Below, piece by piece: positions 47,628 through 58,057 of a stretch of 64,000 nt of DNA. A model generated the notes under the pieces. It was not told the origin of the DNA. It was given only the letters and a program-made list of their open reading frames with translations, and searched no databases. The stretch is from Endotrypanum monterogeii (lineage: Eukaryota; Euglenozoa; Kinetoplastea; Trypanosomatida; Trypanosomatidae), in NCBI GenBank assembly GCA_000333855.2, contig CM007327.1, positions 502,506 to 566,505 on the forward strand, in the 5' to 3' direction. A program made the position numbers and the translations under genes. Each line of letters opens with the position of its first letter. Position 1 is the first letter of the stretch.

Positions 47628-49594
47628 AGTTCTTTTGGTTTTCAGCACATCTTATTATGTGTGAGGGTGCGATAGCCGAATTTTTTTTTTTCGTTCGCTA
47701 AAGCTGTCATGATAACATTTTTGCACGGCTCGCTGTGCGCTCCTTTTCGCGACGCTGTGATAAGCAGCCCCCCCCCCCCTTCCTCCCCGTGTCGACTCCT
47801 TCCCGTAGTTCAGTCTGTAGACCATTTGTTGTTGTTGCGTTATTCGCACCTCTATGGGCTAATGCGCGGAGACATGTACGAGGTGTGCATCTGAGCACCG
47901 GAAACCGTTTTATTTTTCATTTCCGCACGACCTTCTCTGCCTCCTTACGAAGTTTTTGTTTCACACCTTCTTGTCCTCGTTTTTTCATTCTCTGTCTTCT
48001 TTGATCCTCCCCCTCGCTTTCAATCTGAAGAGAAAAAGACGACAATGCAGTGCATGGAGACCTGCGTAATGGTGCCCGCCCTTTTGTGACTCGTGTGGAG
48101 CGAGTGGTGAGCAGTGTGTCCGTCGATGCCGTGCTAGTGTGCCCGAGCGAACGTGGACGCGGTCTCTGCTTCTCCTCTGTTCCAGCCAGGGCTCCGGTGT
48201 GAGGCGGTCCTTCACATACTTGATCAAAGGTCAGACATAGACGTTCCACGATTCTTTCCTCTGGTGCGGTATTGAAGTCATTTGTCAACACTGTACGCGT
48301 TTATTTCCCTCCCAAGTCTCTCCCTATGCGCCTCTGTGTTACAAAACTACGGCGGAAAAAAAAAGAGAGCCGATTTTCGTTGGGCGCAGAATAAAGTGAT
48401 TGCATACGTATATGAACGAAGCCACCCCCTCTCCATTTCTATTCTTGTTTAGAAAAAGATATATATATTTATATGCACTTCCCTCAGGTGTCTTTGTGTA
48501 GGTGTATGTACATGTTTCACTGTGAAACCTTCCTCCCCCTCCCCCGCTCCTACTCATGCTCCATGAATTGTAGGGAACGGCGCGATGAGTAGGTTTTCCA
48601 AGGTACTCCAGCCCTCCTTTTCTTCGTCAACCTTTCTTTTTCCCTCTTCTCTTCCACTATCAAATTCCATCATTTTGTTACGCTTCGAGCGTTTTGTCAG
48701 TCCGTAGTTGGATAATGGAGTATTGATAGCTAAGAGGTGCGAGAGAGGCTGAAGCGTGTAAGCGCTCCAGCCCCACATCGTTCTCGTGCCTTCCCACGAC
48801 GAGGTAATCTTGTCGTCCTCCGATAAATGAGTGGTGTCTACGGGCGCACACACAAAAAAAGTGAAAAACCACAGTAACCATTTTTTTTTTCTTTCTCCAT
48901 ACAAGTACGAACACTGATTCGCGCACCAGCTGAGTTCTTTTTTTTCTCCTCTCTCCATATTAGCTGATTCGGGTCTCTCGCACTGTGTGAGGCACCCGTC
49001 GGTCTTTCGGCATTTCTTTTTCTCATCCATTCTCGTCATGTCTTTTCGTCTGAACGGCACGTAGCACACCTCTTTCGATGTGGTGTGCTACGTGTGTCTG
49101 TGTCTGTGTGTGTGTGTGTATACGCAACACGCCCCACTTTCTCTCTTATTCTCTCCCTGTCTGCCTGCACGCCTCGTATTTGTTTTGTGATCTCACTGCT
49201 TTGCATATTAGCTGGACTCGGGTGAGTCTCGTAACTCTCACCGCCCCTCTCGCCGAAGTTTTGTTGTCAAGGGGGGCCGGCCGCGCCGGTGTATCGCTCC
49301 GTTTTGAGTTTCACCAGATCACTGGACTCCGCTACTGGGCCGCCTCCCCCTTTTTTTTTTTTCAAAGTCCCCCTGTTTTCTTGCGCTCAACAACTTATTT
49401 ATTGTGCTGACTCGCTTTCAAACTTCACAAACTGCGAGGAAGGCGCAGCACGCCTAAAAAAAATATTTATATATTTATATATATAATATATATATTTATA
49501 TATTTATATATATATATTTATATATATTTATATATATATTTATCTGTGTTTACCCTCTCGTGCTCCTCCCAGGCCTTTGCCGAATACACGCGAG
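47628..49594. other. Long intergenic stretch with an A/T-only tract
   Basis: About 2 kb. It holds a poly-T run near 47680, a C-run near 47768-47780, a GC-balanced patch at about 48030-48260 whose frames lack an ATG, and T-rich sequence up to 49440. It ends with an 86-base A/T-only tract (49456-49542) and a T/C tract whose AG at 49571-49572 is the likely acceptor for the VPS13-like gene. Confidence 0.55.
49456..49542. repeat. A/T-only tract (TATTTATA-type array)
   Basis: About 86 bases composed only of A and T, built from TA and TTTATATA units and partly self-complementary around 49485. It ends about 53 bases before the VPS13-like start and directly adjoins the pyrimidine tract of its splice acceptor. 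Confidence 0.9.
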
Positions 49595-52500
49595 ATGCAG
49601 CAGATGGTCATTACATATGTCCTTTCGGGACTTGCGAACATCGCTGATGTGAACCCCAGTGATGTGCATACTTCCTTGCTCAGCGGTAATATACGGGTGA
49701 ACAACCTCTCTCTGCGTCCGGAGACCATAAACAAGATCTTGCCGCTACCTATCGAAGAAGGAACTGTCCCCGAGCTGGAGGTGCAAATACCGAACCCCTC
49801 AAGTGCAGCCCCTATGGAGGTCAAGGTGCGTAACAGTCGACTCCTCCTCCAACTGGATCACTCGTCGCCTCCACTGGATAGGACACTGGAGCAGATAATG
49901 CGCGGCATTACAGAAGACTCTATTCTCGGAACTACAATTGCAGAACCGGCAGATGTCAACTCAGAGCCGCAGTCACCTCTTAGCGAGGCGGACCAAGGGA
50001 CATGCGATTATTCCTCTGTCAACTCTGAGATGGACGAGGACGACTTTGCGTCATGTGCCAGCGACGGCGATCTTTCCGATAATGATTCTGTTTGCAGCGG
50101 AAGCTTTGCCTCTCGTGTGTCAAAAGAGGAAATGAGGACCACCGGGGTTGCAAAGCCTGCTTTCAGCTGGGTGGGCTACTTGTTTTCACGTGCGGCGCAG
50201 TCGGTCGAGTGGATTTGGCGTCGACAACTACGGATCACCTTTACCGACCTTACCCTAGTGTACCCATGCGATGGGCGTGAAAACACTAACTTGGAAAGTC
50301 GCTTTGACTCCTTAGTGGTCACTGTGGAGACACCGCAAAGCCGGGGGGCGGAGCAGATTAAGATTGTGAGCATAGTGATCGAGGGTGCTCGTGTCTTCGC
50401 CAGCACCAAAGATGTCCGTTGTCGCGTAATGGCAGTGGATGCGCTTTCTATAAATACCACAACAGTGTACGAGACGGCCACTGACCGTGTCGTGCGCAAA
50501 AACGTCGCGCTCTCCTTCAATGGCACGAGCACAGTCACAGCTGACGAAGGGACCCTCCTTGCACTGGTAAGGTGTCACGTATCGCGGCAGAAACGCCTCA
50601 GTGTTCCATCTTATTGTCTGCCCTTTTTCAGTCTCCGTGCGCGCAGCTCACTGTGGCCCTATGTGAAGCACTGCGTTTTGCAGGGTCTACGGGACTACAA
50701 GCAGCGGTACAACTTCAATGCGTCCCATCTCCACTTCTACTCACACGCCAGAGAGCGCTATGTGCAGCTGCTGAACGAATGCCATCGTAGGCAAAACATC
50801 GAGGACTGCCGTCAAGAGCTAGCGGAGGCAGAACAGGACATCCGTTATGTGGACGTGGTTTTATTTTTGCGGCGGCTGGTACAGGCCAAGTACTTGCTGA
50901 GTAGAGGTGTGCGCGCTGACACCGCGATGGCAGAGGAGCTGGAGCCCCTCGTCGTGTCATCCACACATTTTGAGTGGAAGTTGATAAAGCTCATCTTGCC
51001 TGCGCGCAATACTTTACTTGTTCGCAATACAGCGCTCGCTTTTCGACAGCGGGAGGTTCTCTTCACTGTTGCATCCATCTCACTCGACAGCGATGGCGCG
51101 CTGCAAACGATGACTTCTGTCTCTGCTGATACGGCGAAGTCGTCAGAACTGCTCAACGGCGTCGTTGACGAGAAGACGTCACTGCTTTATGTGCATCTCA
51201 AGGACGATAGCTTGTCATATGAGAGGAAAGCGAGCCTGCAGCATGTGTCACTGAAGGGGAGCATGGAGGGCGCACTGTGCTGCCTCACGCCAATCGCAGA
51301 AGCGCTGCATCGCATCGGGGAACAAGAGATGTACGGCACCAGCGTGAAACACTCAGAGCCTAACTCCTCCGCTGCTGTTTTGCCAAAGTGTCTGAGGCCC
51401 GCGACGACAACGGTTGCTCTGCACCACCTCTCGGTGCAACTAGACGACTTCCACTTTCTCCTCGACCGTTTCTCGGCTACCAGCGTCAGAGCGCTGGGAA
51501 TTCCCGAGAGGTTCGGCTGCACTCTGCATCAGTGTTACCTGCGCCACAAAGGCAACTACGTGCTAAAACCTTTTGAGATTGGCATGACTCCGCGCGGTGG
51601 GGTGGTGGTTTCCCGTGTAGCGTTGGAGTGCTCACGAGAGACATGGATAGTGTGCCGCCGCGATGCGGAGAGTCTTCGTTCACTGCTTCACAAGCTGCCG
51701 CGACTCTCCAATGCTCGCGGCGCCCATTCATCTTTCAACACAGTTGCTTCACCCCAAGTCACTCTAGATGCTCTCAAGGGCATGCTGAAGGTTCTTCAGT
51801 GGTCCCCGGTATCGAGCTGTACAACCTTCGAGGTAGAGGGCATTGTGATAGATTTTCACCCACTCGATTGCACGGTCACTCTCCATCGCGTCGCCACTCA
51901 GTCGGCGGCGCCGTCGCCTCGCGGTCCCTATGGCACGCACATAACGTTTCGCCACGCCCGTGTCGAGTGCCTGTCCACAAATCGTCTAGGATTCTTTATG
52001 GAGCTTGAGGAAGGCGTGCGCATCGGCCAGTGTACGGAGCCCGCCGAGGCAGTGGTGGTATCGATCCCTTCCGTCAACATTATCGGGCGACGCGCTAAGG
52101 ATACTGCAGCTGTGCCCCTTCTCGACATTCACTGCTTCGACTTGGTGATGCACAAAGCGCTGCAATACGGACACCTCGCGTCTGTCTCCGTGGCTGGTTT
52201 TGTCCACATGGTGGATATAGACGTCATCTACAAGACAGATCCAACAGTTACGCCGATGACGGACCGAGCGTGCCTCACATCCAGCATGCAATTGGCAGCC
52301 AAAGTGAAGAGCATTGACACAGCTCAGCTACGCAGCATGCCCTTACGTGCGGTGCTCTTTGCAGTGAGCGAGATGTACCGCTTTGTTTCCGAAGAAATGG
52401 TCCCGGAAGATTTCTACCGCACTTTCTTCAGCTCCTTTAGTGATATAGACCTGCAGATTGTACTGCAAGAGTGTGCCGTACACTGCGGCAATCGTGGTGA

Positions 52501-55500
52501 AGAGGGGGCCTCTAGCGAAATGTTGCTGTTCTCTCTCTGCCATACCGCCAGCGAGGATCAGGTAGCCGCGCAGTGTCTACAGGAGCCACGTCTCCCCGTC
52601 ACGAAAGATAGTTTCCCAATTTCACTACGCAACGATATCAAGCGACTCTCGGTGGAAATCGACGTCTCACAGCTCTCGATTTCCCTGTCACCACCAACGA
52701 AGGCCTCGCTATCGACTGTAGAAGTAGTGATAAATGCGATGCACTGGCAGATGCCTATCGGGAAGATGCCGTTCTGGTGCGCAGAAGCACAAGAAATACC
52801 AGTAGTCCCACAGAGACTGACTGTCGGGGCTATGCGGGTAGTGTCCCGTCTTGATCGCACGAATGCGGATCTGCCTCCAATTTTGGATGCCTCCATCTCA
52901 GTGCTTACCCTGGAGACATCTAGTAGTAGTGGGGCTGCCGTAGGAGGTCAACCTGGGCTCTCCATCTCGAGAGATTTTCAACTGAGTCCCTCTGAAAGCG
53001 ACCGCGGTAGCTGCGCGTCCTCGACTGATTATCAGTGTGAAACAACACAAGTCTCGCTCCGACGATGGAGTGTAGAGGTGAGCTTTTCTTCCTCTCTTTC
53101 TGATTTTGGCAAACTGCAAAACATGTTAGGCGTTATGGTGTTGTTGACGCAATGCCTCACGCGTCGCCTCGTTCTTCTCGAGAGTCTCTCATCGGCCGAA
53201 TTTGATATGGATGACTGTGGCGACATTTTTCTCGACGCGCCCAGAAAGATGTTGCTCATTGAGGACTGTGTGTTTCGTGCTCTTTCGAGAGAGCGCCATG
53301 TTGTGGTTTGCCCAGATACCTCAGTCGTTTTTCGACACTGCGTCTTCGCCGGACCAAGCGGTGCCGATCTGATCCGCGCTACTAACCGATCGTCTTTTTT
53401 TCTTTGCGAAGAGTGCAGCGTGGAGCGGGAGGCGACAGGCCCAACTGTGGCCTGCTCTGCCACAGCCACTGCCAATGGCGCGCCGTCGCGGGGAAGCACC
53501 ACTGGGAACACGGCACCAGCCCAGCGGCGACGCCTGCAGGTCACAGTAGAGGAAGGATGTGCTGTCATGGCGTTAGACACCAGTTCACGGCTGGCATTCA
53601 CCCAGCGAACACTTGCCATGACGTGCAAGTGGAAGACTCGCAATTCCTTCTTCAAGGTGCACACCGGTGAGGTGAGGGTCGACTACGCGGATGCAGAGCA
53701 CCGATTTCCTGTTCTAGCAAAGACAACCTTCGAGAGTGAGCTGTCACTGCATTTGCCGCACCACTCGTGCTCTGCGAGCTGCTCGGTTACATGCGGTGAA
53801 ATCACCATTCCACTCTTCTTTTCCAAAATTGCCGCTGTTCAAACCCGTCTGAGGCTGCTGTCCAGCTTTTTGGTGGCGGAGTCAAGGACAGCAGCTGGTA
53901 CTGGGACGCAGAAATATGCGTTGGGGGCTGACCCATCAGGGCGTCGCTACATCGTCCCCCCCCCGTTGAAGTCAGCCGATCAGTTGCAACGCTTACCGTA
54001 CGACTCATGGAAGGTGTTGCTGTCACTGTCCCTCATTCCTGTAACCGTGAACCTGCCTGTCGGCATCACTTTGGCGCGAGTGACTTTCTCCAACGCGTTT
54101 ATGTGGTCCAAGAGGGAGCCTCTCGCCGAAGCGCAGTTGGAGGCCAGGTTCGCCCTGCATGATATGGCTCTATGGGAATGGCCTCAGCAATGCTTCAAGC
54201 CCATCGTGAGCAACCCTGTGTTTGTAGGTGTTCAGGGTCGCATGCCAACGTACAGCAGTACCACTGTGACAGTATCTGTATCTCCCGTCGAAGTCGCTGT
54301 GTCAACAGATCAGCTGAAACTACTGCGCTACGCTTTGTCCGGTAAGGTGGAGGCGGCAGCAGTGTCTGCATGTGACACGAAGGCATCGACCGTGAAGCAG
54401 GAGGCGTCGTTGCAGGCACTTCACTGGTGCGACTACGCTGGTGTCACGCTGAAAGCACGTAGCACCCAAGGCACAATCGTGCGCGTCCCCGACAGTGCAC
54501 GTGCAGGAGGGCAACTCAAATCACATTTTTCTCACGCGCTCCATGTTTATGCGCCGCTCACCATCGAACAGATCGACGGGACGGCTGTAGATCATGTGGA
54601 GCGGGACATGGCCTCAAAAGGGGTCGGTGAAATGAGTTTGGGCCAGGGGTATATGACACCGCTCTTCGTTTCACGAAAGATAGTCATATTAGAAGACAAA
54701 CGGCGCTTCCACATAACATCCACACTGGACCGCAACTACGTGCACACCATATGTCTTCGCACACTAGTGCACATCCAAAATGATACCCCTCTTCGACTCT
54801 TGATCACCGCTGGTAGCGAAGGAGCGCACATTGTCGAGCCTTTCGATCTATCATGTGTGCCAGAGGCCATGTTGCAGCGCCCTGACCTTAGTGTAGCCGT
54901 CACGCTCACCAAAGAAGGACCACCCACGTTGCGGGAGCCGCTGTTCCCCGAACGTAAGCCTGCCATAGACTTTTATCAGCGCTCCCAGCAGGAAGGATTC
55001 GTTCCATCGGAGATGCCGCGCGAGTTCATTTCTCAGCTGGACGGGTCTTCGACGTTCATGGTGACGGCATTTGAGTTACAGGGCCCTGTGCTTCTCTTGC
55101 GCTTTCGTGCCGCAAGACCGCACGTCGTGAATGACACTGTGTACCCGGTTGCTATCACCGCCGTGAACACATGCGGTGATACACTAGCACACGAGTATGT
55201 CCTCGCCGGTGATAAGGCATACTTTTTCAACTTGCCCCCTACCGCTGCGGTGCGTGGCGTTCTGCAGCTTTTTGTGGAACATGACGTCTACGAGGCCCAG
55301 ATTGACGAAGCTCTCTTTGATCGCGTGGCAGCCCGTGCTGATCACAACATAGTCATGACTCATCACGCACACCCCCGGCGCTACTTTTTCGAGCTGAACT
55401 TGTCGGTGGACAGTAATGGGCCGGCTGGCGAGTACGGTGTGGCCGTTACTGGCGGTTATCAGTGTCTCGTTAAGAACTGCACCGCGTTCGATCTTTTTTT

Positions 55501-57229
55501 CTCTACAGACGATGGTGACTCCGTCGGGACGATGGGCATGAAGGGACTGCCGGCTTCGGCGGAGCTCAGTTCAGTAGGCTACGTCCCCTCGAACTTGGTA
55601 CTCCGCCTCAAGCCGAAGGGCGCCGCTCTATCCGAGGCCTTCGAGATTGACGGGTGCGGCGAGGGATGTGTTATTCAATGCGACAACGCCCCCAAAGAAA
55701 GCGCCTTCTCCGCAGTGTACTTTCTCTTGCGCAGCTTTTCCCCGACCCCCAGCCACCGCTTCGCAGACCTCCTCCCACCCGTCATATTCCGCAACCGTCA
55801 CCCTCGCTACACGCTCTGTGTGAAGCACGTTATCCGTCAAGTCGGCGTCACCACGACGTTAGAGGAGACGGTATTTGAAGTCCCGCCTCAGTGCCAACAC
55901 TCCCATCACACTCTCTCAAAGTACGGCTTCACCAACGACCTGCTCTTTGCGTGGCAGAGCGATTCGGAGGAGACTGCCACTGACACGTGCAGATATTCTT
56001 TTGTTGTCGAGACAGACCTGGCTCCTCGAACTACATGGACCGGGTTTGTGCTGATCGGCTCGACACATCATCAAGTGATTATCGCCAAGGGAAGCCTCTA
56101 TGAGACAGCGTATGTAACCGTCAGCCCTCCAGTATTGCCTCAGGTAAAGGTGGTGAATTTTTCGAGCATCGCCTTTCGAGACGTGGACCACTATCAAGTC
56201 GCCTTTCCTCGACCTTCAAGGAATAACAAGTATCTCCTCCTCGCGAGCACTGATGGAGGTGTTGCCCACGCAGTGGATCTCTTTCAAGAGGAGTCCTTTG
56301 AGCTAGAGGTAGGGGTTACTGTTCAGGTCATTCGTGGTGATACTGATCATTGCTGCGTTGTGCTTTCAAGCAAGCAAACTTTCACGACTACACCAAAGTC
56401 TTGGGTGCAGGAGTTGTATGCATCGGTTAATGTCCAAGTAGCCGGCGTTTCACTGCGTCTACGGGATGCCAGCGCTGTTCCGTTTCGTTTTCTTTGGCGC
56501 TCACTCGTGGCAAACGCCACGTGGACTCACATGATCTCTGTTCAGTGCAGTTTTTCTGGTATCTCTCTCGAGAACACCTATGAGTGCCGCAGCCAACAAG
56601 TCGTTGAGCCCTTCGATGCGGAAGTAAGCCTGCGCGAGATGCGCTGCACGAGTCGGGACGTATACCTTAAGAGCTTCTATTTAGTATTGCAGCCACTCAC
56701 CATTATCATCTCCGAAGTGTTGCTGTACCAATTACAAACCATCGGCGCTCGCTGCTGCGTAGACATGCCGTTCGACATACTTGCATGGGTGAGGGAGCCG
56801 GGGAACGTCGCACTTCTGCGCTATGCACCCATGAGCCTGCCACAGCACCTGCACATTGGTAGTGCTGGCATGGGCGAAACTCCGCTGGAGCTGACCTGGG
56901 ACCGTAGCACCCGTCCGCCAAGGGACTTTCTCCTCGGCGGCTCTGCGCTATCGAAGCTTATCCCATCGCTTCATCACGCCATGCTTGTGCTTCCGAAGTT
57001 TCAGCTGCGCAACGTGTCGCGGGTGAACCTGACAGAGCTCATGGGCCGCGTTCGGCAAATTCTTATAATGGAGGTAGTGAAGCAAATACCCAAGATGGTG
57101 ACGACGGTGGGATTTTTCAAGAAGAACTCGTCGCTCCTGGAGAAGATTACCTCCACCTTTTCATCTTTTCTTTTTCGTTCCTCCGGGGAGACGGACACGA
57201 CCGACGACGGTGGGTCTGCGCTCATCTAA
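49595..57229 (+). CDS. VPS13-type bridge-like lipid-transfer protein (2544 aa)
   Basis: The N-terminus is a chorein domain: MQQMVITYVLSGLANIADV, VHTSLLSGNIRVNNLSLRPE, then a conserved PEL-V-IP step. This caps the hydrophobic groove in VPS13/ATG2/BLTP proteins, which move bulk lipid between membranes at contact sites. A very long beta-rich middle follows, with acidic low-complexity inserts near residues 125-180. Between about residues 1720 and 2260 come repeats with a strand-Asn pattern (LVHIQNDTPLRLLI, YQCLVKNCTAFDLFF, PVIFRNRHPRYTLC, VKVVNFSSIAF) like the VAB adaptor domain, favouring VPS13 over ATG2. The last about 250 residues are helical and end in a Lys/Ser/Phe-rich segment. The frame is open from a TTG at 49577; the ATG at 49595 is 22 bases after the AG at 49571-49572. 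No frameshift is seen over 7.6 kb. Confidence 0.88.
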   Translation: MQQMVITYVLSGLANIADVNPSDVHTSLLSGNIRVNNLSLRPETINKILPLPIEEGTVPELEVQIPNPSSAAPMEVKVRNSRLLLQLDHSSPPLDRTLEQIMRGITEDSILGTTIAEPADVNSEPQSPLSEADQGTCDYSSVNSEMDEDDFASCASDGDLSDNDSVCSGSFASRVSKEEMRTTGVAKPAFSWVGYLFSRAAQSVEWIWRRQLRITFTDLTLVYPCDGRENTNLESRFDSLVVTVETPQSRGAEQIKIVSIVIEGARVFASTKDVRCRVMAVDALSINTTTVYETATDRVVRKNVALSFNGTSTVTADEGTLLALVRCHVSRQKRLSVPSYCLPFFSLRARSSLWPYVKHCVLQGLRDYKQRYNFNASHLHFYSHARERYVQLLNECHRRQNIEDCRQELAEAEQDIRYVDVVLFLRRLVQAKYLLSRGVRADTAMAEELEPLVVSSTHFEWKLIKLILPARNTLLVRNTALAFRQREVLFTVASISLDSDGALQTMTSVSADTAKSSELLNGVVDEKTSLLYVHLKDDSLSYERKASLQHVSLKGSMEGALCCLTPIAEALHRIGEQEMYGTSVKHSEPNSSAAVLPKCLRPATTTVALHHLSVQLDDFHFLLDRFSATSVRALGIPERFGCTLHQCYLRHKGNYVLKPFEIGMTPRGGVVVSRVALECSRETWIVCRRDAESLRSLLHKLPRLSNARGAHSSFNTVASPQVTLDALKGMLKVLQWSPVSSCTTFEVEGIVIDFHPLDCTVTLHRVATQSAAPSPRGPYGTHITFRHARVECLSTNRLGFFMELEEGVRIGQCTEPAEAVVVSIPSVNIIGRRAKDTAAVPLLDIHCFDLVMHKALQYGHLASVSVAGFVHMVDIDVIYKTDPTVTPMTDRACLTSSMQLAAKVKSIDTAQLRSMPLRAVLFAVSEMYRFVSEEMVPEDFYRTFFSSFSDIDLQIVLQECAVHCGNRGEEGASSEMLLFSLCHTASEDQVAAQCLQEPRLPVTKDSFPISLRNDIKRLSVEIDVSQLSISLSPPTKASLSTVEVVINAMHWQMPIGKMPFWCAEAQEIPVVPQRLTVGAMRVVSRLDRTNADLPPILDASISVLTLETSSSSGAAVGGQPGLSISRDFQLSPSESDRGSCASSTDYQCETTQVSLRRWSVEVSFSSSLSDFGKLQNMLGVMVLLTQCLTRRLVLLESLSSAEFDMDDCGDIFLDAPRKMLLIEDCVFRALSRERHVVVCPDTSVVFRHCVFAGPSGADLIRATNRSSFFLCEECSVEREATGPTVACSATATANGAPSRGSTTGNTAPAQRRRLQVTVEEGCAVMALDTSSRLAFTQRTLAMTCKWKTRNSFFKVHTGEVRVDYADAEHRFPVLAKTTFESELSLHLPHHSCSASCSVTCGEITIPLFFSKIAAVQTRLRLLSSFLVAESRTAAGTGTQKYALGADPSGRRYIVPPPLKSADQLQRLPYDSWKVLLSLSLIPVTVNLPVGITLARVTFSNAFMWSKREPLAEAQLEARFALHDMALWEWPQQCFKPIVSNPVFVGVQGRMPTYSSTTVTVSVSPVEVAVSTDQLKLLRYALSGKVEAAAVSACDTKASTVKQEASLQALHWCDYAGVTLKARSTQGTIVRVPDSARAGGQLKSHFSHALHVYAPLTIEQIDGTAVDHVERDMASKGVGEMSLGQGYMTPLFVSRKIVILEDKRRFHITSTLDRNYVHTICLRTLVHIQNDTPLRLLITAGSEGAHIVEPFDLSCVPEAMLQRPDLSVAVTLTKEGPPTLREPLFPERKPAIDFYQRSQQEGFVPSEMPREFISQLDGSSTFMVTAFELQGPVLLLRFRAARPHVVNDTVYPVAITAVNTCGDTLAHEYVLAGDKAYFFNLPPTAAVRGVLQLFVEHDVYEAQIDEALFDRVAARADHNIVMTHHAHPRRYFFELNLSVDSNGPAGEYGVAVTGGYQCLVKNCTAFDLFFSTDDGDSVGTMGMKGLPASAELSSVGYVPSNLVLRLKPKGAALSEAFEIDGCGEGCVIQCDNAPKESAFSAVYFLLRSFSPTPSHRFADLLPPVIFRNRHPRYTLCVKHVIRQVGVTTTLEETVFEVPPQCQHSHHTLSKYGFTNDLLFAWQSDSEETATDTCRYSFVVETDLAPRTTWTGFVLIGSTHHQVIIAKGSLYETAYVTVSPPVLPQVKVVNFSSIAFRDVDHYQVAFPRPSRNNKYLLLASTDGGVAHAVDLFQEESFELEVGVTVQVIRGDTDHCCVVLSSKQTFTTTPKSWVQELYASVNVQVAGVSLRLRDASAVPFRFLWRSLVANATWTHMISVQCSFSGISLENTYECRSQQVVEPFDAEVSLREMRCTSRDVYLKSFYLVLQPLTIIISEVLLYQLQTIGARCCVDMPFDILAWVREPGNVALLRYAPMSLPQHLHIGSAGMGETPLELTWDRSTRPPRDFLLGGSALSKLIPSLHHAMLVLPKFQLRNVSRVNLTELMGRVRQILIMEVVKQIPKMVTTVGFFKKNSSLLEKITSTFSSFLFRSSGETDTTDDGGSALI

Positions 57230-57286
57230 AGGAGGACACAGCTGTCTGTGTTTCGGTCATTGGCAGAGAAGACGCGAGCTGCTGCG

Positions 57287-57318
<32 letters not shown>

Positions 57319-58057
57319 GTGTTAGCGTATATCTACGTCTATCTGTGCTCGCGTAATATTGGCTGCAGCTTGTGTACTAAGCAGGTCGACCAAACAATTA
57401 TTTTTTTATCGTATACAGGCGCATTCAAACGTTGTGTTGGATTGCAGCGAAAAGCTTATCAAACCTCGGTTATTTACCCCACCCTTCCCCCTGCTCGTCT
57501 TGCCTCTCTGCCGAATGCATCACGTGAAACCAGGCTTCTCTCTTCTGCCCTCTCCTCACCTCTTTTTGCAGACAACGGAGGACTGCACTGCCCCGCGGTT
57601 ACCCAGAACTGCATCTGCTTCCGCAGAGAGTGGTTTCATGAAACCCTTCCTGCTCACCCCCCCCACCAGCGTTTGCTCGTTTTTTGACTCTCACCTTCGT
57701 TACCCTATACTGTGACCCTCTCCTCCTGTTTCCCATGTATTTTGGTACCCTTTTCTCACCTGTACCACGAACCTACTCCCGACGTCGTCAACGCAGATCA
57801 CCTCGCGCTCGTCTTTCCAATTCTTACAAGAAAGAAACATACACATATATACACACATATATATACACCCACAAACAGACATTTTATAACTTCCCCTCTT
57901 CTTTGTACATAGTGTCCCTCTTCGAAACACAGACTTCCCGTGTCTTTTATTCGCCTGATTGGGTGAACATCGCCTTCTGCTAGTACGAAGATCTTGGCGA
58001 GGAGTGGGTTTGTGCCTGTTGCTCGGCGTCTGCTCCTGTTATATCCGTGCTAATATC
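57230..58057. other. intergenic / UTR sequence
   Basis: About 0.8 kb with a GT tract at 57288-57322, T/C-rich sequence and a CATA/TA-rich stretch at 57838-57880. No gene is seen. The transporter frame is open from a TTG at 57959, but that stretch is regarded as leader. Confidence 0.6.

Noticed and set aside
47917..48291. 124-codon minus-strand frame with protein-like composition and an acceptor-like tract upstream on that strand
   Set aside because: The frame begins at GTG with no ATG near the N-terminus, and the first ATG after the tract is in another frame with a quick stop. A minus gene would also break the one-direction layout.
57959..58057. N-terminal extension of the amino acid transporter from position 57959
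   Set aside because: The extension starts at TTG and reads as leader sequence. The first ATG, at 58058, fits the family's N-terminal tail.
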